Shown here: positions 42,781 to 51,799 of the stretch, one piece after another
Numbering within the stretch: position 1 is the first letter of the stretch
How the letters are laid out: the number at the start of each line of letters is the position of its first letter
Assembly: GCA_015075745.1 (NCBI GenBank)
Contig: JABTTW010000001.1
Coordinates: 868,001-932,000 of the forward strand
Origin: Planctomycetia bacterium
Lineage (GTDB): Bacteria; Planctomycetota; Phycisphaerae; UBA1845; UTPLA1
Direction: 5' to 3'
Length of the DNA stretch: 64,000 bases
Program-made: the position numbers and the translations under genes
Notes under the pieces: generated by a model
The model's database searches: none
Told to the model about the DNA's origin: nothing
Seen by the model: the letters and a program-made list of their open reading frames with translations, nothing else

Positions 42781-43980
42781 TTAGTTCTTATCGGAGGACT
42801 CATCCGGTGCGCTGCCTTCGCGTCCGGCCTGCAGCAGGCGATCCAGGACAGCCTTGTCAGGCTCGCGCTGCGGGATCGGCGACTCCACCGGACCGGTCGG
42901 TTTCTTCGACGCTTCCTGCTGGGGCTCGAGCTTTTTCAAGACTTCGGTCCTGACTTCCGGCGCGGGTGCGGACGGTTGCGTCGCCGCGGGTTCCTGGCGC
43001 CGGCGTCCGGCCTCCACAAGAGTTTCAACAATGGTTTCCGGCTGACTGCCCGTACCGCCGAGAAACTGAGATACGCCCCGGCTGGATTCCGCGCCACTGG
43101 TCTGCAGCTTGTCGCGCTGAGCCTGACTGACAATGCGCAGGAAGAGGGCCTCAAGCCGATCGGTCGGATGATGAACACCGAGTACGGTGCTGCCGGACTG
43201 CTCGATGACCTGCCGGACTTTCTCCACAGTGGCTTCATCAAGCTGACCCGCGCTGATCTCGGTGATGTCACGCCGCTGGAGCAGATCACTAACAGTCCCG
43301 GACGCCTGCATTTTTCCACCGTACATGATCGCGACGCGGTCACAGACATCTTCGACGTCGGCAAGGAGGTGACTGCACAGAATGACCGTCTTGCCGCGCT
43401 GCCCGAGAATCTCGATCACGTCCTTGATCTGGCGCGTGCCGACGGGGTCGAGCCCGGTCGTCGGTTCGTCAAGAATCAGAAGGTCAGGATCGTTGACCAG
43501 CGCCTGGGCGAGGCCGATGCGACGGGCCATTCCCTTCGAGTAAGTTCCGACCGGTCGACGTGCGGCGCGCTTCAGCCCGACCATGTCGATCAGTTGCTCG
43601 GTCCGCTTGCGACGTTCGACACGATCGAGCCGAAAGAGCCGCCCGTAGTAATCGAGCGTTTCGTAGGCGTTCAGATAACGATAGAGATAGGATTCTTCCG
43701 GCATGAAACCGATGCGCGCCTTGACGGCTGTATCGGTGGGGGGACGCCCGAAGACCCTGGCCACGCCCGAGGTGGGATAGAGCAGGCCGAGGATCATCTT
43801 GATGGTGGTGGATTTTCCCGAACCGTTCGGACCGAGAAGGCCGAAGATCTCGCCGGGATATACCTGCATGTCCAGGTTGTCGACGGCGAGAACCTTGTCG
43901 CGTCCCCAGAAGTCCTGAAAGACCTTGACCAGACCGATGCACTCGACGACCGGCTGCAAGTTGCCAACGCGCTCCATCAT
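42781..43980 (-). CDS. ABC transporter ATP-binding protein
   Basis: A 399-residue ATPase. Walker A LLGPNGSGKSTT, Q-loop region GFMPEESYLYRY, signature GTYSKGMARRIGLAQAL (variant of LSGGQ), Walker B LLILDEPTTGLDP and the switch histidine in ILCSHLL are intact. The ~120 residues after the ATPase domain are a Gln/Pro/Glu-rich, probably disordered tail, unusual for the family. Its start overlaps the SPFH gene stop as ATGA, tying the exporter to the SPFH proteins. It may energise both permeases of the locus. Confidence 0.9.
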   Translation of the reverse strand: MMERVGNLQPVVECIGLVKVFQDFWGRDKVLAVDNLDMQVYPGEIFGLLGPNGSGKSTTIKMILGLLYPTSGVARVFGRPPTDTAVKARIGFMPEESYLYRYLNAYETLDYYGRLFRLDRVERRKRTEQLIDMVGLKRAARRPVGTYSKGMARRIGLAQALVNDPDLLILDEPTTGLDPVGTRQIKDVIEILGQRGKTVILCSHLLADVEDVCDRVAIMYGGKMQASGTVSDLLQRRDITEISAGQLDEATVEKVRQVIEQSGSTVLGVHHPTDRLEALFLRIVSQAQRDKLQTSGAESSRGVSQFLGGTGSQPETIVETLVEAGRRRQEPAATQPSAPAPEVRTEVLKKLEPQQEASKKPTGPVESPIPQREPDKAVLDRLLQAGREGSAPDESSDKN

Positions 43981-45434
43981 GGGCCGGCTATCCTTGCTGG
44001 GGCGCGGACGACACCGCCCTTACCCATGTTTCTGGCGGAATCCGTCCTGGGCTCCGAATCATTCTTGTCCTCAGCGGACAGATTTGCGCCTTCGCTGCTG
44101 CGCGGAATCTGGAGCCAGATGCGGCCGCCTTCTCCCGGCTCGGGCAGAAAAATCTTGCCCACGCGTTTGTTCGCCAGTGCGTCGGAATACGTCTCATCGC
44201 GCAAACGCGACATGAAGATCTGCGGGTTTCTCCGATACTCAGGCAAGAGGAGTATGAACTGATCGTAATCTCCGGCGACTTCCTTCACGAACTGGTCGCG
44301 GCGAATCTGGGCATCCTTGATGATCGCCTGCGCCTCGCCGCTGGCGCCATCCAGGGCCGCCTCGACCAGTGCGGCCTGCTTTTCGACTTCGGCGGAAAGC
44401 CGTGCCACCTCGGCGGCATCGGACGGACTCTTTGACTTCTCTTCCGAGAGGCGCAGCAGAGTCTCAAACTCGGCATCGACCAGGTCGGCGATCTCCTGGA
44501 AGCCCGGCCCGGCCGTTTCGCGCAGCCGCTGCTGCGCCGAGGCCAGGGCCTTGGTGATCGCGCCGGACTTTTCATTCTGTGAGGCGAAGACTTTGTCGAA
44601 GACCTCCTGCACCTGCCGCGGCGGCATGATGGCTTCCGTCGTTCCCCCGGCCTTCGGCGCGAGAATGCCGGTGTCGGCGTTGACGGCAATGCCGAGCGAC
44701 TCGCCGCGCGTTTCCAACTCTTTCAGCTTTTCGCTCAGGCGACGACCCACGGCAACGAGGAACCGATCCTGTCCTTTGCCGCGAATGTCGAGCGCCTCTC
44801 CGGCCGCGGCGGTTTCGATGACGGCGTTGCGCGCCAGGCGATCCAGAATCGAATACTCGGGTTGGCGGAGATACTCCTCAGACCGCACATTTGCCCCCTT
44901 CGCCGGCATCGGATGTATATTCATCAGGTAGGCAACGGGATCGACGATCTTGTACTTGACGATCAACGAAGCGTGGAGAATGTTCACATCGCCGGTGATC
45001 AGGTAGTCATCCCGCATCGGGCTCAGGTTGTCGTATCGGAAACCCTTGATGCCTCCGGTTCGCTCTTCATCCGACAGTTGGAAAAGGAAGTTGACGGGCA
45101 ATTCGCGCTCGTTGACCGCCACCTTCACCCATCGCTCAAATGGATAGGGCCACGACCAGTGCCAGCCCGGCCCCAGTACGGCGCTGTCGAGCGAAGAACC
45201 GACTCCCATGATGCGGCCATAGCGCGTGACAAGACCGACCTCGTGCTGCTCGACGCTGAAGAACCCGCTGAAAAAGTAGAGGATCACCAGCACGAACATC
45301 ACGAGCTTGAGGATGCCAAAGCTTCTGCGCAGGGCATCAGCCAGCGATTGATTGGCCGGATCGAACCCGGTCTGGGAAGCCTGTCCGAGGGGGAAGTCCT
45401 TGCGGCCGCCGGATTGTGAAGGCGTTTGAGTCAT
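43977..45434 (-). CDS. Third SPFH (HflK-like) membrane protein
   Basis: A 485-residue protein with one N-terminal membrane segment (FGILKLVMFVLVILYFFSGF) followed by VEQHEVGLVTRYGRIMG, the usual SPFH entry. The SPFH core contains GPGWHWSWPYPFERWVKVA and VKYKIVDPVAYL. A long helical region with Ala/Glu/Lys bias (ETAGPGFQEIADLVDAEFET) follows. It differs from HflK and HflC next to it by an insert and a 150-residue C-terminal part. The ATG lies 7 bp beyond the hflC stop. It probably assembles with HflK/HflC, giving a three-component ring; this is inference. Confidence 0.82.
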   Translation of the reverse strand: MTQTPSQSGGRKDFPLGQASQTGFDPANQSLADALRRSFGILKLVMFVLVILYFFSGFFSVEQHEVGLVTRYGRIMGVGSSLDSAVLGPGWHWSWPYPFERWVKVAVNERELPVNFLFQLSDEERTGGIKGFRYDNLSPMRDDYLITGDVNILHASLIVKYKIVDPVAYLMNIHPMPAKGANVRSEEYLRQPEYSILDRLARNAVIETAAAGEALDIRGKGQDRFLVAVGRRLSEKLKELETRGESLGIAVNADTGILAPKAGGTTEAIMPPRQVQEVFDKVFASQNEKSGAITKALASAQQRLRETAGPGFQEIADLVDAEFETLLRLSEEKSKSPSDAAEVARLSAEVEKQAALVEAALDGASGEAQAIIKDAQIRRDQFVKEVAGDYDQFILLLPEYRRNPQIFMSRLRDETYSDALANKRVGKIFLPEPGEGGRIWLQIPRSSEGANLSAEDKNDSEPRTDSARNMGKGGVVRAPARIAGP

Positions 45435-45441
45435 GGTGTTT

Positions 45442-46452
45442 TCAGTTTCCCGGCCTTTTCTCGGTAACATCGGGCGCCGCGCCGAGCTTTTCTCCAAGAG
45501 TGTCATCGACGGCGGCGCCAATCTGATTTGCGTCGCCGGACTCGGACGCCCTTTTGAAAGAGATCGCCGCGTCACGAATCAAAGAAAAGGGAGCGAACTG
45601 GGCCGCATCGAGGACGATGGTCAACTGACCGCCCTGGAAGATTTTCTGGAGGGTTTCCTTCTGTTTGAGAAAATCACTCAGGGCCCGCTCCTTGGCAAAC
45701 ACCGGGTAATACTTTGCGGCCTCGGCCTGTCCAAGACCTTCGATCTTTTTGGCGTAGGCGTCGGCTCTGGCGAGGATTTTTTGCGAAATCTCATTCGCGT
45801 CCGAACGGATCGCCTGGGCCTTCGCCTGACCATCAGTGGTGAGTTCCGTGATCGTTTTCTGACGATCTTCCTTCATCCGGGCAAAGACCTCTCGCGTGAC
45901 CGACTCAGGAATGCCGAGGCGCTGAATGCCGACGCTCACGATTGCAATGCCGTAGTTGCCTTCCGCCGCCTGCTTGATGCCGGACAGAAACTCCTCTTCG
46001 ATCTGGGTAAACTTCATTTCCTTCTCATCCACGTTGACCAGGTGGCTGAGGGGATGTGTTCTCAGGACCGTAGATACTCGGTTTTCCAGCAAGTCCTGAA
46101 TTTTTCGACCCGCGGCATCCTCCCGACCGACCGTCTTAAGGAACTTTTCTCCGTCGTCGATGCGCCATGTGGCATAGGCCGTCATGACGACGGTCTTCTG
46201 ATCTTCGGTTCCGAGTTGTCGAAACTCGGTGTCAAAGGTTCTCAGCCGGGTGTCGTAGCGATGGACCCGATCGATGGGCCAGGGCAGCTTGAAATGCAGG
46301 CCGGCGTCGCCCGGTTCAATGACGGTCTTGATCTCGTCGAAACGCGTCACGACAGCGGTCTCGGTGAAGCTCACCTGAAAGGCGCACATCATGAACAGAA
46401 TGATGACGATCAGGAGGATCGCCACCAGAATCGCAGGCATGTTTTTTGTCAT
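45442..46452 (-). CDS. hflC: Protease modulator HflC
   Basis: A 336-residue SPFH protein. The N-terminal helix is AILVAILLIVIILFMMCAFQ, then VSFTETAVVTRFDEIKTVIEPGDAGLHFKLPWP as in HflC. The SPFH domain contains the RLGIPESVTREVFARMKEDRQ helix that is very typical of HflC. HflC and HflK form a large periplasmic cage around the FtsH protease. The start is Met at 46452, chosen because the upstream in-frame stretch is not membrane-like; the ribosome binding site is weak (GAGAG). The gap to hflK is 66 bp. Confidence 0.88.
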   Translation of the reverse strand: MTKNMPAILVAILLIVIILFMMCAFQVSFTETAVVTRFDEIKTVIEPGDAGLHFKLPWPIDRVHRYDTRLRTFDTEFRQLGTEDQKTVVMTAYATWRIDDGEKFLKTVGREDAAGRKIQDLLENRVSTVLRTHPLSHLVNVDEKEMKFTQIEEEFLSGIKQAAEGNYGIAIVSVGIQRLGIPESVTREVFARMKEDRQKTITELTTDGQAKAQAIRSDANEISQKILARADAYAKKIEGLGQAEAAKYYPVFAKERALSDFLKQKETLQKIFQGGQLTIVLDAAQFAPFSLIRDAAISFKRASESGDANQIGAAVDDTLGEKLGAAPDVTEKRPGN

Positions 46453-46518
46453 ACTCTCTGTTCCTGAATCGATCCGACGCCTGCAAAGGGGCAAGGCCCA
46501 TTGCATGATCGACGACTG

Positions 46519-48588
46519 CTATTTTGGGGACTCCATGCTGGCCACTTCGGCGGCCAGGGCGTCGAACTCCTGCGGAGGCCGCAGGTCAAATTCGTAAACG
46601 ACGGCGCCCGGTTTCTCCACGGCGATGATGTACTTGCGCACATTGCGCAGTCCCTTTTCGAGCATGCTCAAATACTCTCGCAGGACGAATACATGAGGCG
46701 CAGCTTTGTAGGCGGCAACCTGAGTCTCGAAGAGCTCGGCGCTCGACTTTTCAACAAAGAGGCTCGTGTAGGTCGTCTGGCTCGCGACGGCCGTTCGCTC
46801 GCGGGCCTCGCCGCCGACTGTCTCTCTCAGGAGCTTTTCGACTTCCCTTTCCTTCGCTGACAGCTCGTTTGAGGCGGCGGCGCGGAGACGATCCTCTTCG
46901 ACAATTCCGTCGTAGAGTTCCTTCCAGTGCTCGCCGGCCGCGGTGACACGGACCTTTGCCGCGTCGCCTTCGGCTCTCTTGATGGTGGCCTCGCGCGTTT
47001 CGTAAGCACTGACGACGTTTTCGTAGGACTTGGCCACGTCTTCATCGGGCGGCGGATGTACGCCGGCGACGGAAACCAGGACGATCTCCACGCCCAGCCC
47101 GCCGCCGTCGAAACCGGCACTGTCGCATGCCTGCTGAATTCGTTCGTGAAGGGTATGCGCCGCCTCGATGCCCTTGCCGCCCAACAGGTCGAGCACGTCG
47201 GTATGGGCGGCATAATGGGTCAATTCGCGATAGGCGATGGATTCGATGATTCGCTCCACGTCCAAAGCTTGCGAATAGAAACGGATCACGTCGCCGTTGG
47301 TGTTTCTGATACGCCACTGAATGGGGACGTTCATGCTGAGCAGGTTGATCGGCACTTTTGAACTCGCCGATGCCGCGCGATCAGCGACCAGCAGTTGATG
47401 CTCTTTCTTATAATGTTTGACAGTCCAGAGGATCGGCTGCCCGGCCATTTCGTCGTCGACGACTCCTTCTTCCTCGTAGCCGACCTCCAGACGCGAAATC
47501 CGATCGACGGGAAGAATGTGAGCGCGATCAAGGGGCCAGGGCCAGGTGAAGTGAATGCCGGCCTTGGCGGTTTCTTTCCGCAGTTGTCCAAGGTGGGTGA
47601 TGACGGCCTGGTGACCCGGGGCGACGACCGTCACGCAGGTCAGTGCGACGATCACGACGAACTGAACCAGGACCAGCCAGAGCACATACCTGCCCATGAG
47701 CTTGTAGAACCAAGTCTCGCTGACCCGAAAGCCAAACTGGTAGTCGATCGAGTTCGCGACGCTGCGCAGGATGCCGCCCGGCTCGCTGAAGATGCCCAGC
47801 AGGCGGCTGTCGTAGAAGGGCCGCTGCTCTTCGCCGGGGACCCGGGGGCGATAGAATTCCACGATGAAGCTGGCAATGGTCTCCACGGCAAGAACGATGA
47901 GTAATCCGCCGATGCAGCGACCCACCCAGATTTCCACGGCAGGCAGCTTGCTGATGACACAGAGCATTGCCAAAGCCGCGGCCAGAGATGCGGCGCTGGT
48001 GCCGAACATGAAGTTCCCGCCGGGCCGGAGCAGATTCCACTCCCGCAGGCGACCCATCCCAAGGGCATATCTCGAGAACATGAACGTGACAAAGGAGATG
48101 GCCCCGCAGAAAAAGATGAGTACCGTGGGGTTGAGAATCGGCTTGTCGCCCAGTTCGGTGATGGCGGGTAGCTGCATGGCCCAGGGGAAAATCGATGCCC
48201 CGGCCAACAGGTGTAGAGCGGCGACGATGATGGCGAGAATCGGGACGAGAAATCGCTCGATGGCGCGAAGCCGACGGCCCATGGCCAGCTTGTCCATCTG
48301 ATCGAGTTCTTCTTCCTGAAAGATGGTTTGCGCCCCGCCGAGCCGTTCCTGGCGTTCGCGCTCAAGGGCTGCCAATTCGAGGCGCTCCTCCCCCAGGAGC
48401 CGCTGTTGATGGAGCTGGATCAGCGAAAGCAACCAGATGCCGACGGCACAGAGCGACTGGAAGGCGACCGCCCATATCACCGTGCTGCCGTTCCAGATGG
48501 CCACCAGCCCCAGAACGACGCCCGCCATCAGGCTCAGGATTGCTCCCAAACCCGCGACAACCTCACCTCTCTTGTCCGCTGTTTGCAT
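46519..48588 (-). CDS. hflK: HflK with N-terminal multi-pass membrane domain
   Basis: A 689-residue protein. The C-terminal half is an HflK-type SPFH domain (VVAPGHQAVITHLGQL, AGIHFTWPWPLDRAHILPVD, then VHPPPDEDVAKSYENVVSAYETRE). Standard HflK is near 400 residues; here about 340 residues precede it with six further hydrophobic segments: 10-32, 36-57, then four more between about 110 and 260. A charged, probably coiled-coil linker sits between the second and third. The last membrane helix (YVLWLVLVQFVVIVALTCVTVV) leads into the SPFH domain. AAGGAAG stands just before the ATG at 48588. It leads the operon hflK-hflC-SPFH-ABC. Confidence 0.86.
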   Translation of the reverse strand: MQTADKRGEVVAGLGAILSLMAGVVLGLVAIWNGSTVIWAVAFQSLCAVGIWLLSLIQLHQQRLLGEERLELAALERERQERLGGAQTIFQEEELDQMDKLAMGRRLRAIERFLVPILAIIVAALHLLAGASIFPWAMQLPAITELGDKPILNPTVLIFFCGAISFVTFMFSRYALGMGRLREWNLLRPGGNFMFGTSAASLAAALAMLCVISKLPAVEIWVGRCIGGLLIVLAVETIASFIVEFYRPRVPGEEQRPFYDSRLLGIFSEPGGILRSVANSIDYQFGFRVSETWFYKLMGRYVLWLVLVQFVVIVALTCVTVVAPGHQAVITHLGQLRKETAKAGIHFTWPWPLDRAHILPVDRISRLEVGYEEEGVVDDEMAGQPILWTVKHYKKEHQLLVADRAASASSKVPINLLSMNVPIQWRIRNTNGDVIRFYSQALDVERIIESIAYRELTHYAAHTDVLDLLGGKGIEAAHTLHERIQQACDSAGFDGGGLGVEIVLVSVAGVHPPPDEDVAKSYENVVSAYETREATIKRAEGDAAKVRVTAAGEHWKELYDGIVEEDRLRAAASNELSAKEREVEKLLRETVGGEARERTAVASQTTYTSLFVEKSSAELFETQVAAYKAAPHVFVLREYLSMLEKGLRNVRKYIIAVEKPGAVVYEFDLRPPQEFDALAAEVASMESPK

Positions 48589-48770
48589 CGTCTTCCTTAA
48601 ATGAGTGCAATCCAGGTCGCCCCAGGGCGGAGCGGGGCAGGGTATCCGGTCGCCTGTTAAGCACTCGGGCGACCCACCGACGCGGAGCAACGTATTCTAG
48701 GGAATACGGGCTGCCTGCCAAGCACTACTCTTAGACCGCCTTCTTCGATTAGGATGCCCGACCTGACGGC

Positions 48771-49976
48771 ATGACACAAATAATAGCGATTACCCGAAAC
48801 ACCCTCCTTCAGACTATTCGCCAGCCGGTCTACGGAATCATTGTATTCGTGACCCTCGCGGGAATCGCCCTGACCCCCTCGCTCACCGCCTGGACCCTCG
48901 ACGACGACAATAAGCTTCTCCGCGATATAGGATTGTCTACGCTTCTGATCCAGGGGTTGTTCCTGGCCGCTTTTGGCGCCTCCAGCGTACTTCATACGGA
49001 AATCGAGGACCGCACGGTATTGACCGTCGCCTCAAAGCCCGTCGGAAGGGGCACTTTCCTGCTCGGAAAGTACTTCGGTGTCCTCGGCGCTCTCGCCCTG
49101 GGACACTACCTCGCCGGGCTTGCCTTTTACATGACCATGCGGCACGGCGTCCTTCAGACGGCGGCCGAGACCAGCGATCCGACGGTCCTGCTCTTCGGGC
49201 CGGGCATCATGCTGCTGATGGTCCTCGCCGCCGGCACCCTTAATTACCTTTGGGAGTGGCGGTTTCTTCCCACACTCGTCAAGCTTTCCGTCCCGGCGCT
49301 GACCATCGGAACCGTCATCCTGCTGTTCATCAACCGGGAATGGAAGATCGAAGCCTACGAATCGGTGCAGCCCATCGAGCGCCTGCCCGCGGAATGTCAG
49401 GACCCCGCCTCCTTTCAGGGCATCATCTCCTTCCGGCCGGACGAAGGACAGTCACACCTCACCGGTCACCGCGGCATGCTCGTCCATAACGACTGGAAAG
49501 GCCCGATCAGCATCGAGGATCAGAACATCCTGAGAGAACTGCACGACACGCCGAAGTGGCGTCAGGATGTGGACCTTCTCGTCGACAAGACACGCAAGCG
49601 TCAGGGGCCGGAGATTTTCAAATCGGCCGTGCTCCTCTTCGTCGCGGTCGCCCTGCTCGGCGCGATCGCCCTTGCCGCGTCAACGCGACTGGGCGTGATG
49701 GGCACATTCGTGACATCGCTGCTTGCGCTGGTGGTGGGGCTGTCGGCGGATCAGGTGCTGCGCCCTTTGGCGATAGCGGAAGACGCGAGAATCTGGGCCG
49801 TCATTGCCTATCGCATATTGCCGAATTTTCAGGCGTTCTGGATGGTCGACGCCCTCAGCGAAAACCTCGTCATTCCGTGGGACTACATCGCTTCGGCCGC
49901 GGGCTACGGAGTTCTCTACATCGCCGCCCTGCTGCTGCTCGGAATGGGGCTCTTCGAGACGCGCGAAGTCGGATAA
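48771..49976 (+). CDS. ABC transporter permease, divergent partner
   Basis: A 401-residue ABC-2-type permease with about eight hydrophobic segments and a ~140-residue extracytoplasmic loop (about 190-285). EIEDRTVLTVASKPVGRGTF and GKYFGVLGALALGH align with the permease at 40999-42735. It is transcribed away from hflK across a 182-bp shared upstream region. No ATPase gene is next to it, so it may share the one at 42781. The C-terminal end (LLLLGMGLFETREVG) is typical of such permeases. Confidence 0.83.
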   Translation: MTQIIAITRNTLLQTIRQPVYGIIVFVTLAGIALTPSLTAWTLDDDNKLLRDIGLSTLLIQGLFLAAFGASSVLHTEIEDRTVLTVASKPVGRGTFLLGKYFGVLGALALGHYLAGLAFYMTMRHGVLQTAAETSDPTVLLFGPGIMLLMVLAAGTLNYLWEWRFLPTLVKLSVPALTIGTVILLFINREWKIEAYESVQPIERLPAECQDPASFQGIISFRPDEGQSHLTGHRGMLVHNDWKGPISIEDQNILRELHDTPKWRQDVDLLVDKTRKRQGPEIFKSAVLLFVAVALLGAIALAASTRLGVMGTFVTSLLALVVGLSADQVLRPLAIAEDARIWAVIAYRILPNFQAFWMVDALSENLVIPWDYIASAAGYGVLYIAALLLLGMGLFETREVG

Positions 49977-50123
49977 GTCCGCAATTCCGGAGAACAAATC
50001 CCCTCTGCGTGCCGAAAACGTCGCTGCGTGACTGCCGCGCCGCCCGGGCACACAACTTGCCTAGTCTTAAGGCGAGTAAGACAAGATCGACGATTCAGGT
50101 CACTTGCACGGTGGAGGCGGACC

Positions 50124-50975
50124 ATGAAACTCGGCAATATCGCCACGCAATTTGTCATCTGCCTGAAACCTCGGGACTCGTTCGACCGGGCCATCACGCT
50201 GATGGAAGAACACGGCTTTCATCATCTCCCGGTCATCCAGGATGGGCGCGTCGTGGGAATGATCTCCGATCGTGACCTCCTGCTGGCCGTCGGATGGCAG
50301 TTGGAGGCTCAGCGCCGCTTGTCCGGCAGCAGGCGCGATTTCGCCGGGCCCCGAAACGTTTCCGAGGTGATGTCAAAACCCGTTGTGTGTCTGTCGCCCA
50401 ATGACGATCTGCACACCGCGGCGCGGGCCATGATTGACCACAGCATCAGTGCAATTCCCTTGACGACCGGAGACTCGCTGATGGGGATCGTGACCAAGAT
50501 CGGCCTTTTGAAGGCCCTGTGTGAATCGGACCCGCCGATTGTCCGCGTCGATCGATTGGCGGAGCCGGTCGCCGGGCACATGCGGCATCACGTCCATACC
50601 GTCGGTCCGCAGGACCCGCTTCACAATGCGTCGAGGATCATGCACGAAAAGCACGTTCGGCATCTGCCCGTCACGACCGAGGGCCTGCTGATCGGGATGA
50701 TCTCCGACCGCGATATTCGCCAGGCCTGCGGCCGCGAGATCATCGAAGACGAGCAGGCGGAAGCGCACGGCAGGCTCTATGCCTCTTCGGCGCGCGTCCT
50801 TGACGTCATGTCGCACCGACTCGAAACGACAACCGCCACGACGCCCCTCAAAGAGGCCGCGAATAAAATGCTCGACGCCCAGATTGGGGCGCTACCCGTC
50901 GTTTCGGGAGAGCGACTGATCGGGATCATCACCCACACTGACGTTCTACGGATTATCTCCGAGTCAGCCGCTTAG
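50124..50975 (+). CDS. Four-CBS-domain protein
   Basis: A 283-residue cytoplasmic protein made of four CBS motifs in two Bateman modules: GFHHLPVIQDGRVVGMISDRDLL, SISAIPLTTGDSLMGIVTK, HVRHLPVTTEGLLIGMISDRDI and QIGALPVVSGERLIGIITHTDVL. The closing (S/T)xxD pattern is visible in three of the four. These modules bind adenine nucleotides and usually regulate a partner, but no catalytic domain is fused. The ATG has GGAGG 7 nt upstream. It overlaps the convergent phzF gene by 4 bp. Confidence 0.9.
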   Translation: MKLGNIATQFVICLKPRDSFDRAITLMEEHGFHHLPVIQDGRVVGMISDRDLLLAVGWQLEAQRRLSGSRRDFAGPRNVSEVMSKPVVCLSPNDDLHTAARAMIDHSISAIPLTTGDSLMGIVTKIGLLKALCESDPPIVRVDRLAEPVAGHMRHHVHTVGPQDPLHNASRIMHEKHVRHLPVTTEGLLIGMISDRDIRQACGREIIEDEQAEAHGRLYASSARVLDVMSHRLETTTATTPLKEAANKMLDAQIGALPVVSGERLIGIITHTDVLRIISESAA

Positions 50976-51769
50976 AGTTGTGACAGTCGGATGATGCCCT
51001 GGAGATAGGTCACGCATTGACCGCCGATGTGCACGCGATCGCCCGCTGCCCGACAATGCAGTTCGCCGCCGCGCGCGGAGATCTGTCGGGCGAGCATTTC
51101 GCGCTTGCCCAGTCGCTGTGCCCAATAGGGAATGAGCGTGCAATGGGCCGATCCCGTTACGGGATCTTCGGGGACGCCTGCCTTGGGGGCGAAGAATCTG
51201 GAGACGAAGTCGCAATCCGACCCAGGGGCTGTCACGATGACGGCGAAGGCGTCGAGCGCGGCCACCCGGACCATGTCCGGCACGAGAGCGCGAACCTGTT
51301 CGGCCGTCTCGAACACTGCCATCAGATCGCGCGATCGAATCGCGCTGATCGGCCTGGCCCCCAGCGCGGCGGTCAATTCGGAGAAGACATCGATCGGTTC
51401 ACCGGATCGCGAAGGGAAGTCCAGCACAAGGCGGTCCTCTTCGGTGGTCACCGTCAGTACGCCGCTCTTTGATCGGAAGCGGATGCGATCCGCCGTGAAG
51501 CCCAGTTCCGTTTTGAGCACGTGAGCTGTTGCAAGTGTCGCGTGTCCGCAAAGGTCCATCTCAACGGCCGGCGTAAACCAGCGAAGATGGAAATCTGACT
51601 GGCCCGCGGCCTCGGGGACGATGAAAGCCGTCTCCGCGAGGTTGCTCTCCATCGCGATATTCTGGAGCGTATCGTCCGTAAGCCAGGCATCGAGTGGGAC
51701 GACGCCCGCCGGGTTGCCGGCGAACAACCGCGAAGCAAAGGCGTCAACTTGGAAGAATCGCAGGTTCAA
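50972..51769 (-). CDS. PhzF family isomerase/epimerase
   Basis: A 265-residue protein of the PhzF family, related to diaminopimelate epimerase. The start TTG at 51769 reads LRFFQVDAFASRLFAGNPAG, the universal opening. The catalytic glutamate is Glu46 in MESNLAETAFI. FTPAVEMDLCGHATLATAH and EDPVTGSAHCTLIPYW mark the two domains. Housekeeping members have unknown substrates; true phenazine biosynthesis is unlikely as no phz genes are nearby. No ATG is available in frame upstream of the TTG. Confidence 0.9.
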   Translation of the reverse strand: MNLRFFQVDAFASRLFAGNPAGVVPLDAWLTDDTLQNIAMESNLAETAFIVPEAAGQSDFHLRWFTPAVEMDLCGHATLATAHVLKTELGFTADRIRFRSKSGVLTVTTEEDRLVLDFPSRSGEPIDVFSELTAALGARPISAIRSRDLMAVFETAEQVRALVPDMVRVAALDAFAVIVTAPGSDCDFVSRFFAPKAGVPEDPVTGSAHCTLIPYWAQRLGKREMLARQISARGGELHCRAAGDRVHIGGQCVTYLQGIIRLSQL

Positions 51770-51799
51770 CGACAGTCCATTTCGCGCGGACCAGGAAGT

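Noticed and set aside
39436-44262. A 1608-codon plus-strand open frame
   Set aside because: It runs antisense through gdhA, the ABC permease, the ATPase and part of the third SPFH gene, all with clear family motifs on the minus strand. Its product is rich in Arg/His/Asp without domains, typical of a shadow frame in GC-rich DNA.
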